From Chromera velia (taxonomy: Eukaryota; Sar; Chromeraceae), in NCBI GenBank assembly GCA_018398765.1, contig JAHBMJ010001549.1, positions 120,001-130,000 on the forward strand: a stretch of DNA of 10,000 nucleotides. The letters are read 5' to 3'. Below are positions 1 to 9,760 of this stretch, piece after piece (within the stretch, counting starts at the first letter, position 1; every line of letters begins with the position of its first letter). Under the pieces are notes generated by a model. That model searched no databases and had not been told where the DNA came from. It saw only the letters and a program-made list of their open reading frames with translations. Position numbers and translations under genes: made by a program.

Positions 1-2977
1 CTGCATACGCACTATCTGGGCATGTATGGATTTCATATCCATACAACCATACGGCACGCACTGTTTGTTTAAATATATTGAAGCAATCAGTAGGTGGAAT
101 CCCTCCCTCCCTTCCTATCTTCCCCATCAGTCCCTGCATACATCTCTCTACTTTGATTGACCACGCCTCTATCATGGTCTCTAGGTTGCAGTCGGTGGAT
201 AGAACTAATCCTAAGTAGGGTTGCTCTTTTGCTTCTTCTATCACTATCTCCCCCAGTCTAACTTCTTCTTTCTCTCTTGATGTGATGCGGCCAAACCGGA
301 CCAATCTTGACTTGTCAGAAAATAGAAGACGGAGAGGTTCTGCAAAGGCTACAAGGTTCGAAAGAAGAAGGTTCAACTGTCTATCTGAGGATTCGAGGAG
401 TGTTGTATCATCTGCAAACAGAGGGGCAAGGAAATCGACCTACCTCCTGTATTCTCCCGCTGGCACCTTTGGCCTCTGTCTGTCGGTCTGTCGTCTCTGT
501 CTTCTCCTCTTTTCTACTTCCTCTGGCAAGTCATATATATATACAAAGTAAAAGGAAGGGCCGCTCGGGCCTCCTTGCTTGAGTCCTTTATCTTCTAAGT
601 ACCACATACTCGTTCCCTTCACCCGTGCCCTCACTTTTTCTAGAGAGGCCTCAACCCATCTGATCAGACCTTCTTCCACCCCTGCCTTTCTCAATTTCTC
701 TTTCAACTTTAAGTTTTCTAGCCTCACTTAATTCGTCAAAAACCCGTACATGTGAAGTCAACAAAAGCAATACTGAGCACTTCCATTCGAGCAATAACGA
801 ACAGCAAAAGAAAAATTGCATCGTATGTGCCTGCCTTTTTCTTGTATGCAAACTGCCATGATGTCTGTCTGGCTTCCTTCTCCACCTTCGTTCTCATAAT
901 CATGTCCCCCCATTTCGTATCTGCTACCACCAGGTGCACTCCCCTCCATCCCCCAAGCAGTATAAGTGACTTACCCGGTTTTGGAAGAGCCGTCACCGGC
1001 AAGTTATTTCACCCTTTCGGCCACCAGCCGAAACGATATGTAACATTAATTAACAAAACATACAAAGATACCAGCTCAGTCGATTTTTCCATCGTTCTCA
1101 GCATTCCTGGGGGCATTTCATCCTTCCTAACGGCCTTTCTGGGGTTGCCTGCTCTTTTTATTGTCTTCCTTACCTCCTTCTCCTCTGCTATGTGCTATCC
1201 TTTCTCCTGAATCGCTCTACTCACTTTCGTTTTTCCTTCTTGTTCCCTCTTTTTCTCTTCTTTCTCTTCCTTTAGCAGCTTGTACGTTTGTTTGAAACCG
1301 TCTGCTACCTGCTGGGTCGTTATGTTATCTTTTGTTTTTCTTAGTGCTGCCCTCCTGTCTTCCTCACCGAGTCTCCTCCACACCTTCCAGCAGCCTCCTT
1401 CATTTATTTCGGCTCTTATGTTCTCCACCTTTCTCTTTTCTGCCTTCCGTTGCTCTCTTATCACCGCGTTTCTTAGCGCTCTCTCTATCATGACTAACTG
1501 TTTTCTCCTCTCTTCATATACCTGTCTCAATCTTTCTCCTTCCTGAGCTGAGGTGCTGCTCTCCTTTTCTCATTTATCCCTCTGCTCTCTTTCTACTTTT
1601 AAGCCTCTGATTTCCTCTCTCACTTTTCTCTCTATTCTTCTGAGTTTTCTTATTTGCTTTCTTCCTTCCCCTCTCAGTGCTTCTGCTGGCTCTTCTTTCC
1701 TCTTCTTTTTTTTTTTTTTCTTCTCCTTCCTTGTTGCCCACATGAAGGTTTTCTCTCTGATGTGTTAGAATTTCTGGTATGTTTCGTCGAGCAAGTGTTT
1801 CTTTATTTCTTCTCCCTCTTCCATATCCATTGCTTTCTGAAAGACTTCACTCACTTTTTCCTCCTTTACTCTTTTCTGAAGCTCTTGGAGGTACCTCTCC
1901 TCTCCTTCCTTTGTGAGCATTCCCTTCCATCTTGGCTTGATTTAATCTTCTCTTTTCTCGTTTTTCTTTCTCTTTTCCTTCTTTTTTGTCTTTCTTTACC
2001 TATCTTTTCTTCTTTTCTTTTTGTTCTGTTCTTGGTTGGCTTTGTTCTCTTCCTCGTTTTCTTTTCCCTCGCCGCTCTCATTCTCTCTTTCTTCCTCCCT
2101 CAGGACTAATCTAAGAGCTGAATGGTCTGACCAAGCTGAGCACACACAAAATACAGAAAAAAGAAGAACAGATGGCAGAAACACAGGAGATATATATGCA
2201 TAGTTGACCAGGGACCTCCCTCTGTCTCCCCCCCTGTTAAAGGTAAACGATCTATCAAAGTTGAAGGCTACTTTCTCCCCCCCCCTCTTCGACCGCATAC
2301 CGCCTCAGTCCATTCAGAGGAACAATGCCCACCATTTCATAAAAGCGAATAAGAGCCCTTCCTTTCGTGTTCTCCATCTCGTCTTTAGAATCCCTCTCCG
2401 GTCTGAAAACTTCCTCTCTCCCGCCTGTTTGTGCCCACTCTTCCCTTTCTCCCCTTCCCTTCCCTGTCCAGACTATGATCAGAGGAGTTTTCTTTCCAGT
2501 GCAAGCGTTGAAGTCCCCCATTACACAGACCTCTGAGAATCTGCTCTCTCCTTTTCTTTCTCTCTCTGCTCTTTTCTCTTCAATTCTCTCTACCAAATTG
2601 TTGAGGTATGTCTCATCTGCGTAGTTCGACTCTTCATGGAGGTCATACAAGCCAACGAAGACTCTGAGTGGGAAGCCTGGTGCTTCTGCAAATACCGCTA
2701 TCTCCGTTGCTCTTTTTATCGTAAAGTTCAGCTCTCTTACCTTTCTGCTCATCAACACCATCACCCCTCCTATTGTTGTCACTTCTCTTCCCTCCTTAAA
2801 GTTTACTAACGGGAAATTCGTTCTTTGCAGTCTTCCTCCATTCACACTGCACACTGTCCTCTCTGAAACAGTTCTAGTTTCATTCATAAAAAGGATGTCG
2901 GCTCCTTTCGTTTCTTCTACGAAAAGCGGGCTTTGCACCAAATTCTCCGTTTTTCCTCTTATGTTCAGAGCTCACAT
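1..2977 (-). pseudogene. LINE ORF2: APE endonuclease plus reverse transcriptase, broken
   Basis: The intact protein would nick target DNA and copy the element RNA onto it. Endonuclease motifs: ALNIRG (about 2971-2954), ADILFMNET (Glu at 2881-2879), GDFN (2518-2507) and SDH (2130-2122). Reverse transcriptase motifs: RKAVRKDEMPPGML (about 1143-1102), ALPKPGK, TYDAIFLL, motif A AFVDF (768-754), motif B KQGGPSGP (580-557), motif C FADD (418-407), YLGLVLS (217-197) and VWLYGYE, which runs on past the left edge. Damage: a TGA directly after the ATG at 2977-2975, a frame change in the nine-base C run at 2277-2285, in-frame stops at 1998-1996, 1944-1942, 1767-1765, 1572-1570, 1197-1195, 1011-1009 and 442-440, and another frame change near 741-727. 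Between these breaks the frame is kept and the homology continues, so the decay looks modest. An Arg-rich stretch of unusual length lies between motifs B and C. Confidence 0.95.
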
Positions 2978-4080
2978 CTCTACTCCTTTGTCTTTCTTGT
3001 TTTGTTTGCTCTTCCTGTTTATCACGGGGGAAGACAAAAAAGAAAAGAAAGAAGAGGAAGACGAAGAAGAAGAAGAAGAAAAAGAAGAAGAAGAAGAAGA
3101 AGAAGAACTTTAAGAAGAAGAAGAAGAACTTCAAGAAGAAGAAGAACCCGCCCTTTTTCTTTCCCCCGCCAGTGCCGGGGAAAGAGGAACAAAAACAAAG
3201 AGACTCAGAGGAGAAAGAAAAACAAGAGGAAGACGCAGAAGAAGTAGTGAAGCTGTAAGGAGACAGACCTGGTGGGGGACAGTGAGGCAAAGAAGCTCGA
3301 ACGGAACAGGAAAGAGAAAAACATACACATGAACATATGTTGGCACGCATTTGTTCGTCTTTGTAAATTAAACTATTCTCATTCTCTGACAAGCCTTCGA
3401 TTTCTGAGGAGAAAGAGAAGCCAAACTGGGATTTGTTTTGCTCAAGTGTGTTGATCGAGAATGGATATATGCTGCACAAACATCTGGGATGCTTGAGGGT
3501 GTTTTCTGGTTCTTTCTCTCTGGCAGGGCCACAATCTATATCCCAGAGGTCTAACTGAAAGGGAACAAAATCGCTTTTTTCTTCTTTGTCCTCCCTTGGA
3601 CTCTCTTTCCTTCCTCTCCTTCTTCCCAACAAAAATCCTCCACCCTTTCTTACTTGGTTTCTCTCCGTCTCCCCTGCGGGTGAGTTGGTCCTTCCTCTGT
3701 TCGGAGTTGCCCCGTCCTTCTCTGTGTACTCACCTTCACATCGCTCTGCACGCAAAGGGGGACACAAGGGGGGGGGAGCACACTGGTCTACATCTTTTTT
3801 CACTGAGTGTGAAAGAGAGTTGGAGGGTAGTGAGGAACATGGCCGAGGCTCGTCTAATCGACACACCTGTATACTATTAGGGACTGCCTCTTGCAAAACA
3901 GTCCCACTCCCCCTCCCTTATATCAGCTTGGGGTCTCCAGTGAGCTTCTCCTCCCTAAGCCAATTTGCAGAGAAAAAAGAGTCTCGACTATTCGGAGCGG
4001 AAGAATAAAAAATTTTACACAATTTTTTTGAAAGAGTGTGCAACTCGTTGGGGGCTCCACAGGTGGTCTTATAATTTGGC
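2978..4080 (-). other. Segment without LINE homology between coiled-coil frame and endonuclease, possible insertion
   Basis: This stretch of about 1.1 kb separates the coiled-coil frame from the endonuclease start. Its base bias differs from the flanks: about 3030-3270 is purine-rich on the plus strand, while the LINE is pyrimidine-rich there. A 338-codon minus-strand open frame (3896-2880) covers much of it, but its product is low-complexity, including a long Phe run from the (GAA)n tract, and resembles nothing I know. No terminal repeats or target-site duplication could be seen by eye. It could be a nested insertion or a spacer native to the element. Confidence 0.45.
3040..3152. repeat. (GAA)n-rich tract
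   Basis: Imperfect GAA/AAG triplets on the plus strand, interrupted by GAACTT units near 3105-3112 and 3126-3132. Read on the minus strand this is a TTC tract. It lies inside the LINE and runs against the strand bias of the surrounding element. Confidence 0.9.
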
Positions 4081-4484
4081 GTACCTCTTTCCATCTCCTC
4101 CCCTTCCTCACTCAGCGCCCAAAACTTGTTCTTTCTCAAAATGTCGGACTCAGATAGAGCCTTCCTGGCATGCTCTCTCTTTGTCCTCTGTCTCTCGATT
4201 TTTCTCAGTTCTTCCCCGAGCCCCATCTTTTCTACCCTCTCTATCGTGTCTCTCACTGTCCACTCAGTCATCTCTACTTCTAACAACTTCACCTTTCTCT
4301 TCAACATTTTCTTTGCTTCCATCACCCTTTCTATTCTCTTTCTGAGCTCTTCCATCGATCTCTTTTCTTCCTCAATCAAGGTTTTTTGCTCGTCTTCCCT
4401 TGAAAGCCTTCTTTTGGGGGGAGGCCGGCTCCCGACCTCTCTCTTTCTTCCTCCCTGCTTCTCCTTCTGCAACTACCAACCCCA
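3918..4484 (-). pseudogene. Second coiled-coil frame between LINE ORF1 and ORF2
   Basis: An open frame from about 4472 to 3918 carries a charged helical segment (RKRIERVMEAKKMLKRKVKL and onward, about 4360-4090) that predicts as a coiled coil. Its first codons follow ORF1 directly. An ATG at 4485-4483 overlaps the ORF1 stop as TGATG, but it lies in the neighbouring frame and that frame closes after about 37 codons. A run of six C and four A on the minus strand (4421-4412) lies where a one-base shift would join the two frames. The part after about 4080 (from NYKTTC on) loses the purine-rich, charged character and is probably not element protein. The segment could be the N-terminus of ORF2, a C-terminal part of ORF1 or a separate small ORF. 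Confidence 0.5.
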
Positions 4485-5483
4485 TCACCGGCCAACCCCG
4501 GAGGCCTCCCCCCTGGCGTTTGCCTGCTGCTGCTCTACACTTCTGTTCTGCTCCTGCATCCTCTTTTTTCCCTTCTGTTCAATCCTGGGGCTCGGTTTTG
4601 GGATTCCTGTTTGCTGGCCATCTCTCTCTGTTCCCCCCATCACGAGATCTCCATCTCCCTCTGGGGCTCTCGGTTGGGGTTGCTCTGAGAGGGGAATGCC
4701 TAGTCTCTGAAGGGCCTTCCTCGCCTCTTCTTTCTTCTGATCGCTGGAAGCTACATCTCCCATCACTCCCACTGCCCACTTTTTCGTTGCCGCATCTGCA
4801 TGCTCCTTCGTCCTTGGGATCACACAGCGGAGTTGGTCCCCTGTTTCTGGGTGCTACATGCTGTTCTGTTCATCAAAGAGGGAGTCGAAGTCCCTTGCTA
4901 CTGTTTCCGTACTGAAGACCATCTTCGTCATTGACCCCCACGACTGATGGTTCATCGACATCACCCCCTGGAATGCCTGGAACATCGTCTCAGCAAACGC
5001 TGCAGCCTGCAGTCGGGTATCTTTTCTCATCCCATTAGAATCGAGTGCTGCTGTGTAGATGAAATTCTTTGCGTGTATGCGGATGTCTTTTTTGGGCAGT
5101 TTCAGTCCAAGAACAACCTACGAGCAGATTTTCCTCTCTTTTTCTACCTTCTCCTTGGTCGATCTTTTCTGTTCCTTCTCCACATTTCCTAGTCTCGTTT
5201 TGTGATCGTTCACCGTCTGCTGCATCTTTCTTTGCTGCTCCCTCATCTCTTCTATACTGTCTTTCAATCCCTGGATCTTCCCTCCAAATTTCTCTTCTGT
5301 TCGAGCCTCGCTTTCATGGAGTAGCCTTTCCATGGCATCCTCTGTGAGAGCTGGCTGCTCGGGCATCTTCTTCCTGTCCTTGGGCATCTCTTTGTGGCTC
5401 CTCTCTTCGTCTGAGCTGATATCAGAGAGGCTAGGGCACTTCAGAAAGTTTGTCTCTGCGTCTCTTTCCTCCTGTTCTGTCAT
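4485..5483 (-). pseudogene. LINE ORF1: coiled-coil protein with two in-frame stops
   Basis: One reading frame of 333 codons runs from ATG (5483-5481) to TGA (4487-4485) and is interrupted by TAG at 5120-5118 and 4856-4854. The N-terminus is acidic and serine-rich (SLSDISSDEE). Residues about 50-120 form a heptad-like, highly charged coiled coil. The middle part has KKDIRIHAKNFIYTAALD, and the last third is Gln/Pro/Arg-rich. No CCHC zinc knuckle is visible. Its position ahead of the endonuclease-RT frame and its coiled coil suggest the RNA-binding, chaperone-like ORF1 protein of a LINE, acting in the element's ribonucleoprotein. I do not recognise a specific family. Both stops differ from a CAG Gln codon by one change, but the other stops in the element are of all three kinds, so simple decay is more likely than a recoded TAG. 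Confidence 0.8.
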
Positions 5484-5690
5484 CCTGACTACAAAGAAAA
5501 AGTAAGACGGCTAAGGATTTTTGACTGTTGTACGTATGTCCAAAACTTTGCAGTCTCTTCACCTTTTCTTCTCGGGAAGCTTTCGTTCCGATTCGCTCTG
5601 AGAGTGCAGCTTGCAGAAGACAGAAGACAGCTCGCAGAAGACAGCTCGCAGAAGACAGCGTTAATTACATTTCCTGACCTAGCTGAGCCC
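5484..5690 (-). other. Probable LINE 5' leader
   Basis: This non-coding stretch lies between the ORF1 start and the abrupt change to AT-rich DNA. It has normal base composition and carries the 14-bp tandem repeat. No TATA box or other promoter element is convincing. The assignment rests on position only. Confidence 0.4.
5613..5660. repeat. 14-bp tandem repeat upstream of LINE ORF1
   Basis: The unit GCAGAAGACAGCTC is present in about three copies, the first of them with a partial internal duplication (GAAGACAGAAGACAG). It lies about 130 bp upstream of the ORF1 start codon, near the presumed 5' end of the element. Tandem repeats in LINE 5' regions can carry promoter activity, but nothing here shows that directly. 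Confidence 0.85.
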
Positions 5691-6075
5691 TAGCTAATTC
5701 CTGATAAATGTTTTACAATATTTTAACGTATCCTATCATATATATATGCCCCATCAAAATGTTTGAAATTAGTACATTTGATTTATGTGGCACCTAGTCT
5801 CACAGTAAAAAAAAAAAATTATATGAAATATTAATTAATTGAGTTAACCATTTATGGAAAATATTTGGAAATATATTTTTTTTAGTTAATTATTGAGACG
5901 ATGCCTAACCTTTATACAATTTACATGAAAAGTTATTATATAAAAAACTTTTAAATATCAGCACTGACAGTATGTTACACAGTCTGTATATGTATAAAGC
6001 AACATTGTACCGCTGATATAATATCAAATGTTTATCCACTTCTTTTGCTGTGTCACAATTTGACTCACAAAACTG
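5690..6075. other. AT-rich block with no recognisable gene
   Basis: The block is dominated by A and T runs, for example the 12-A run near 5807-5818, ATTAATTAATTG near 5830 and the T run near 5875-5883, in a window that is otherwise of mixed composition. It separates the presumed LINE 5' end from the region downstream of the primase gene. The only open frame of note (6126-5905, minus, 73 codons) has no recognisable motif. The block could be an AT-rich intergenic spacer, an inserted piece of organelle or transposon DNA, or old element remains. Confidence 0.6.
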
Positions 6076-6484
6076 TGCCAGCCTGTGTGTTTCCGATATA
6101 TGCGATGCTGGATGCAACGTGACCACTTACGGGTAAACACACTCACATGCGATTGGCTCACTGACGTACGGAAGACATACAAGATTTGCAACCTTGTAGC
6201 TCATTTTGAGGACAGCCTACCCAACAACTTTCAGACTTGGTCTCAGCTTTTGATTTTGAGCAGGAGCATAATTTTGCCTCTGTATGTCTGTACCCCCTTT
6301 TATAGGTCTTTCTTTTCCATTTCTCTCTACATCTCTCTGAAAGCGGGAAAGGGAAAAAGAGAAGAATGCATGGCCCAAGACGGCATTCTTATTAGTATCT
6401 TTTTTGTCCCGCTTGCCGGATTTTTCAAAATCCATCTTCTGCAAGCAGGTGCCCGTGTCTTTTCTGGAACGGGAGTCTAGGAGT

Positions 6485-6522
<38 letters not shown>

Positions 6523-6638
6523 TCGCTCGCTCTCTCTCCTTTCTGGGTCTGCCAATGCTTCGATCGGTCGGACGGTCAGTTGGACTCCGACTTGCTATCT
6601 CGCGGTCGCTCGCTCGCTCTCCCGCTCAGTCAGCCTGG
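6076..6638. other. Region downstream of primase stop, no gene recognised
   Basis: A plus-strand frame (6085-6480, 131 codons) and a minus-strand frame (6555-6217, 112 codons) overlap here. Neither shows a known motif, and the minus one is largely the Arg/Glu translation of the (TC)n repeat. The stretch next to 6638 should contain the primase 3' UTR. I see no polyadenylation signal clear enough to place its end. Confidence 0.5.
6488..6519. repeat. (TC)n microsatellite
   Basis: A perfect TC dinucleotide run of about 32 bp on the plus strand, followed by CTCGCTCGCTCTC. It lies about 120 bp downstream of the primase stop codon, probably in the 3' UTR or flank. Confidence 0.95.
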
Positions 6639-6793
6639 CTACATCTGGCTCTGAGACTCTGGCTGCGTCTGCGAATTCTCCGCCGACGCCTCCCCTGCCC
6701 CCTCCCCTCCAGATCCGTCCGCCGGGGTTCCCGAGGACCCCTGCTTGCTCTTATTCGTCCTGTCCGAGTGGTACTTCCTGAAGCACGCACACA

Positions 6794-6827
<34 letters not shown>

Positions 6828-9760
6828 GGGGGTGGGAGAGAGAGGAGAGACATGAATTCATGAATCGACAAGTTTTCGGAACACTCACACACAAAAGGGA
6901 TGGCCGTCGCTGAATTCCAGCGCCTGTCCGCACCGAACAGCGCTTCCCAAGACGAACAGAGGGCAAAAAATAAATGAACGAACGCGCTGAGAACGTTGAG
7001 ATGAACTTTGACGACGAACAGAGATGCCGCCTGAGACACAGCCGAAGCCGTAGCAAAATGTCGTCTCTTTCAAAAGTGCAAGTCGCGTTCCAAAGTGCGA
7101 ATCCGCATTCGCTTCTTACTTTCTGCTCGGCAGCCAGAGATCAAAAGAATGGATGGAAATCAAGGGCACACATGCTGGAGGACAACGACGACGACAGGAA
7201 CGAGACCTCACGAAACCAGTCGCAGGCAGTCAAGCAGAACTGCCGCTGATGCCGTCTAAGTTTTTCTAAATCTATACAGGTCTGTAAGAGGACCCTTCAC
7301 TACAGAAGAGTAAACGAAAAGCCCAAGAGTCGAGCAGGCTCATGAAAAAACAAGAATGTAAGCACGAAATCCAGTAGACAAGAGATTGGGATCACTGGAC
7401 ACAAATTTCCTTTTTGCAGGTTGAGAAGGACCCAGACAGGCAGCCAGCCAGCCAGGAAGGTAGCACTCGGTTTCAGAAGACCTACGCACATGCTGGCAGC
7501 GTAAAAGACGTTTGGATGGTTGCCAACTTCGTCTCCTCCTGCAATCAGTCGGTCAGTTAGGCACTCACTGAGTCATTCATCAAAATGTTCGATGTGACCG
7601 TGCGTCTGTCTGTCCGTCAGTGACACCACGCATCAATCTCTTTTGAGGAGGAGACGGTTGGATGGATGCGGGGACACTCACTCATTTCCTTAATTCCTTT
7701 ATGGGAGGGAAGACGCAGACATCTAGATCGGATCGGGCAGAGAGCCCGCCAAAAAAGCAACTGCGAGGGCAGGAAATGGGCAAAGGAAAAGCGAAAGAAA
7801 AGAAGCCACACAAGACACTGTTCCGTTTCTTCTGCCGACAAAGAAGGAGAGAAGCAAACGAACGGCGTACCCGCCTCAGGATGCTTCACCTGGAAGTACC
7901 TGCATGCAACCACAGGAGGGGAGGGAAGGAGAGAGGAGGCAAAGAAAAGGAAAATGATCAATCTCAACACTGATAGACACATCCACGCATCGGTCCATGG
8001 AGTGAGATGGATGAATGCATGCATGCACCATGGCCGGACTTCTGCATAAGAAGGAAGGAAGTCTCCAAAAAAAGAAGAACCGTTTCGTCGGGAGAGTCAG
8101 AGAGAGAAACACGATCATGGAATCTGCATCAGCGAAGCGCCTGGCTGCACTTATGCATGTCTCTCTGTCTCTCTTGATGCCCCTTCCTTCACTCGCCTCT
8201 GTCCCTCTCAACCCACGATGCTTCCATCAGTCTGCCACCCAAAATTTCCGTCGGGCGGTCTTCCGGTGTCAATCTACATGTCCATCCCCCTGTCTACCTC
8301 TCGTCTCGACGTGGTGTCTTCATTTCTGTCTTCCACGAGCATGTAGACTAATGAGTGGATGCATGCTACTTTCTTTTGCAGACCGACTGACTTCAGGCAG
8401 GCCAGCTGGAAGTGCTTTCCGCTCTTCAGACCCAAAATCTCAGAGGCACCCACCGGATCCACACCATACTCCACCCTGGAGGGATGAACAGACAAAAATG
8501 TACGGGCATACTTGCACACATGAACACACACGCACAGTCTCTGGCTCTCTCTCTTTCTCTCTCTCTCTCACACACACACACACACGGTCACACACACAAG
8601 TACACACATGGACACGGAGACACAGAGAGCGAGGGAGGAGGAAGGTGGAAAAACAAGGAAAAGAGACAGGTAGGCAGACCTTGACGCAAACTTGGCAGAG
8701 AAAGGGAACCAAAGAGACCCATTCAAAGAAGCAAGAGGAGGCGGACTCACTCAAGGAGGCGCTTCAGAGGTCCGACGTCGTAAGTCTTGAAGGGACATCC
8801 GTGGACCTCGCCGGGTCCTGCATGCAACAGGCAGGCAGGCAGGCAGGCAGGTGGACAGAAACACACGATGTCTTGCAGTCCCGCACACACGCACGCATGC
8901 ACACACAGAGGAGGCAAATCAATGGGAAGAGCTACTTTAGAGGTTGGTTCCTTCTTTTTTCCTAGCCCAACACCGAAAGAGGTTTCTCAAACAGTAAGTC
9001 AAAAAAGAGAGAGAGAGAGAGAAAGAGAGAGAGCGAAGAGAAAGAGTACATTTTTTGGTATACAAAAGGCGGAGAGGGAAGCGCAGGCAGGACAAAACGA
9101 AAATTGCGTCGTACGAATAACCGAACATGAAGCAACGCTGTCGAATGCCGAGCATACCGACTCTCTATCTCTGTATTCATGCATGCTTGTCGCATCCCCC
9201 TCGTATCCTCCTCACGCGGAGGGATCTGATGCATTCCCCCCCATGCAAACGAACGAACGCACTCACCAGGGTTGGGAGGAGACTGCCCCCCAAGAATTTT
9301 GAAGCAGCTCCAAGGACCTGCAGTCAGTCCATTAATATGAACACAAGCTCTTTAGCCTCACCCAAAAGCCGTGACCGGAGGGAAAGGAAAGGCATGTCGG
9401 GACGAAATACCACAACGACACCGAAAGGAAAGGAGGCGAAAGAAGAAAGCTCTTCCTTTACCTGTTTGTCTCTGTGAGAACTCATCATGGGTCGTTGTCG
9501 GACCTTCGTGAGATGCTCCTTCTGACCCTCTGTCTCATCTCCGCTTGTGCTTCAACCTTCTGACTGAATGTGTGTATGGTTCTCTGGCAGTCTCCCTCTG
9601 TCTATCTCTCTGGTCCATGTGTTCGTCTCTTTCATCTTGATGGCCTCGCAGAGACACTGACTGACTCACTGTAGTCTGCCCGCTTTCCCTCCCTCCCGTA
9701 GGCGTGCCTGATGTTGTACGAGTGCTCCTTCCTGAACTTCTCCGCGTCCACCTGCATGCA

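Larger units (their letters stand above)
1..5690 (-). mobile_element. Degenerate non-LTR (LINE-type) retrotransposon, 3' end beyond left edge
   Basis: The element is read right to left: possible leader, ORF1, a second coiled-coil frame, then an ORF2 with APE-like endonuclease and reverse transcriptase. That order is the standard layout of APE-type LINEs. The 3' UTR, tail and any target-site duplication are outside the window or not recognisable, so the right boundary (about 5690, where AT-rich sequence begins) is only approximate. The coding strand is strongly purine-rich, which explains the long pyrimidine-rich plus-strand stretches. Several stops and at least two frameshifts mark it as an inactive copy. 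I could not assign a clade. Confidence 0.93.

Noticed and set aside
1553-2109. Plus-strand Phe/Leu/Ser-rich frames that look like membrane proteins
   Set aside because: They are the antisense of the purine-rich LINE ORF2 linker.
2880-3896. 338-codon minus-strand frame as a gene
   Set aside because: The product is low-complexity with a Phe run from the GAA tract, and its end overlaps the endonuclease in another frame. No family resemblance.
3850-3975. Pol III A-box and B-box-like words (TGGCTTAGGGAGG, GTGTCGATTAG) suggesting a SINE on the minus strand
   Set aside because: The B-box match is poor, the spacing is too long, and no tRNA- or 5S-like fold or tail is evident.
4854-5120. TAG recoded as an amino acid in the LINE
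   Set aside because: ORF1 has two TAG stops, but ORF2 has TAA, TGA and TAG stops as well as frameshifts, which fits plain decay.
6085-6480. 131-codon plus-strand frame as a gene
   Set aside because: There is no motif, no supporting context, and composition is mixed between AT-rich and repeat-adjacent sequence.
7141-7281. Open minus-strand stretch after CTCTTACAG as the last primase exon
   Set aside because: It is in phase with the alternative donor at 7485, but the product has no likeness to primase C-termini. The 6777-6639 exon gives a better family-like continuation (M-KYH) with a clear acceptor.
7640-7665. Minus-strand IHPT as the NHPN motif of primase
   Set aside because: It has no acceptor in the right place, and GNHPN at 7538-7490 matches exactly.
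8115-8143. Minus-strand RFADADSM as the exon after the LAC cysteine
   Set aside because: It fits the phase, but YFQVKHPEA at 7899-7871 fits the family much better, has a TGCATGCAG acceptor and leads in phase to NHPN.
8015-8965. 316-codon plus-strand open frame
   Set aside because: It runs antisense through primase exons, introns and microsatellites. The product is repeat-derived with no motif.
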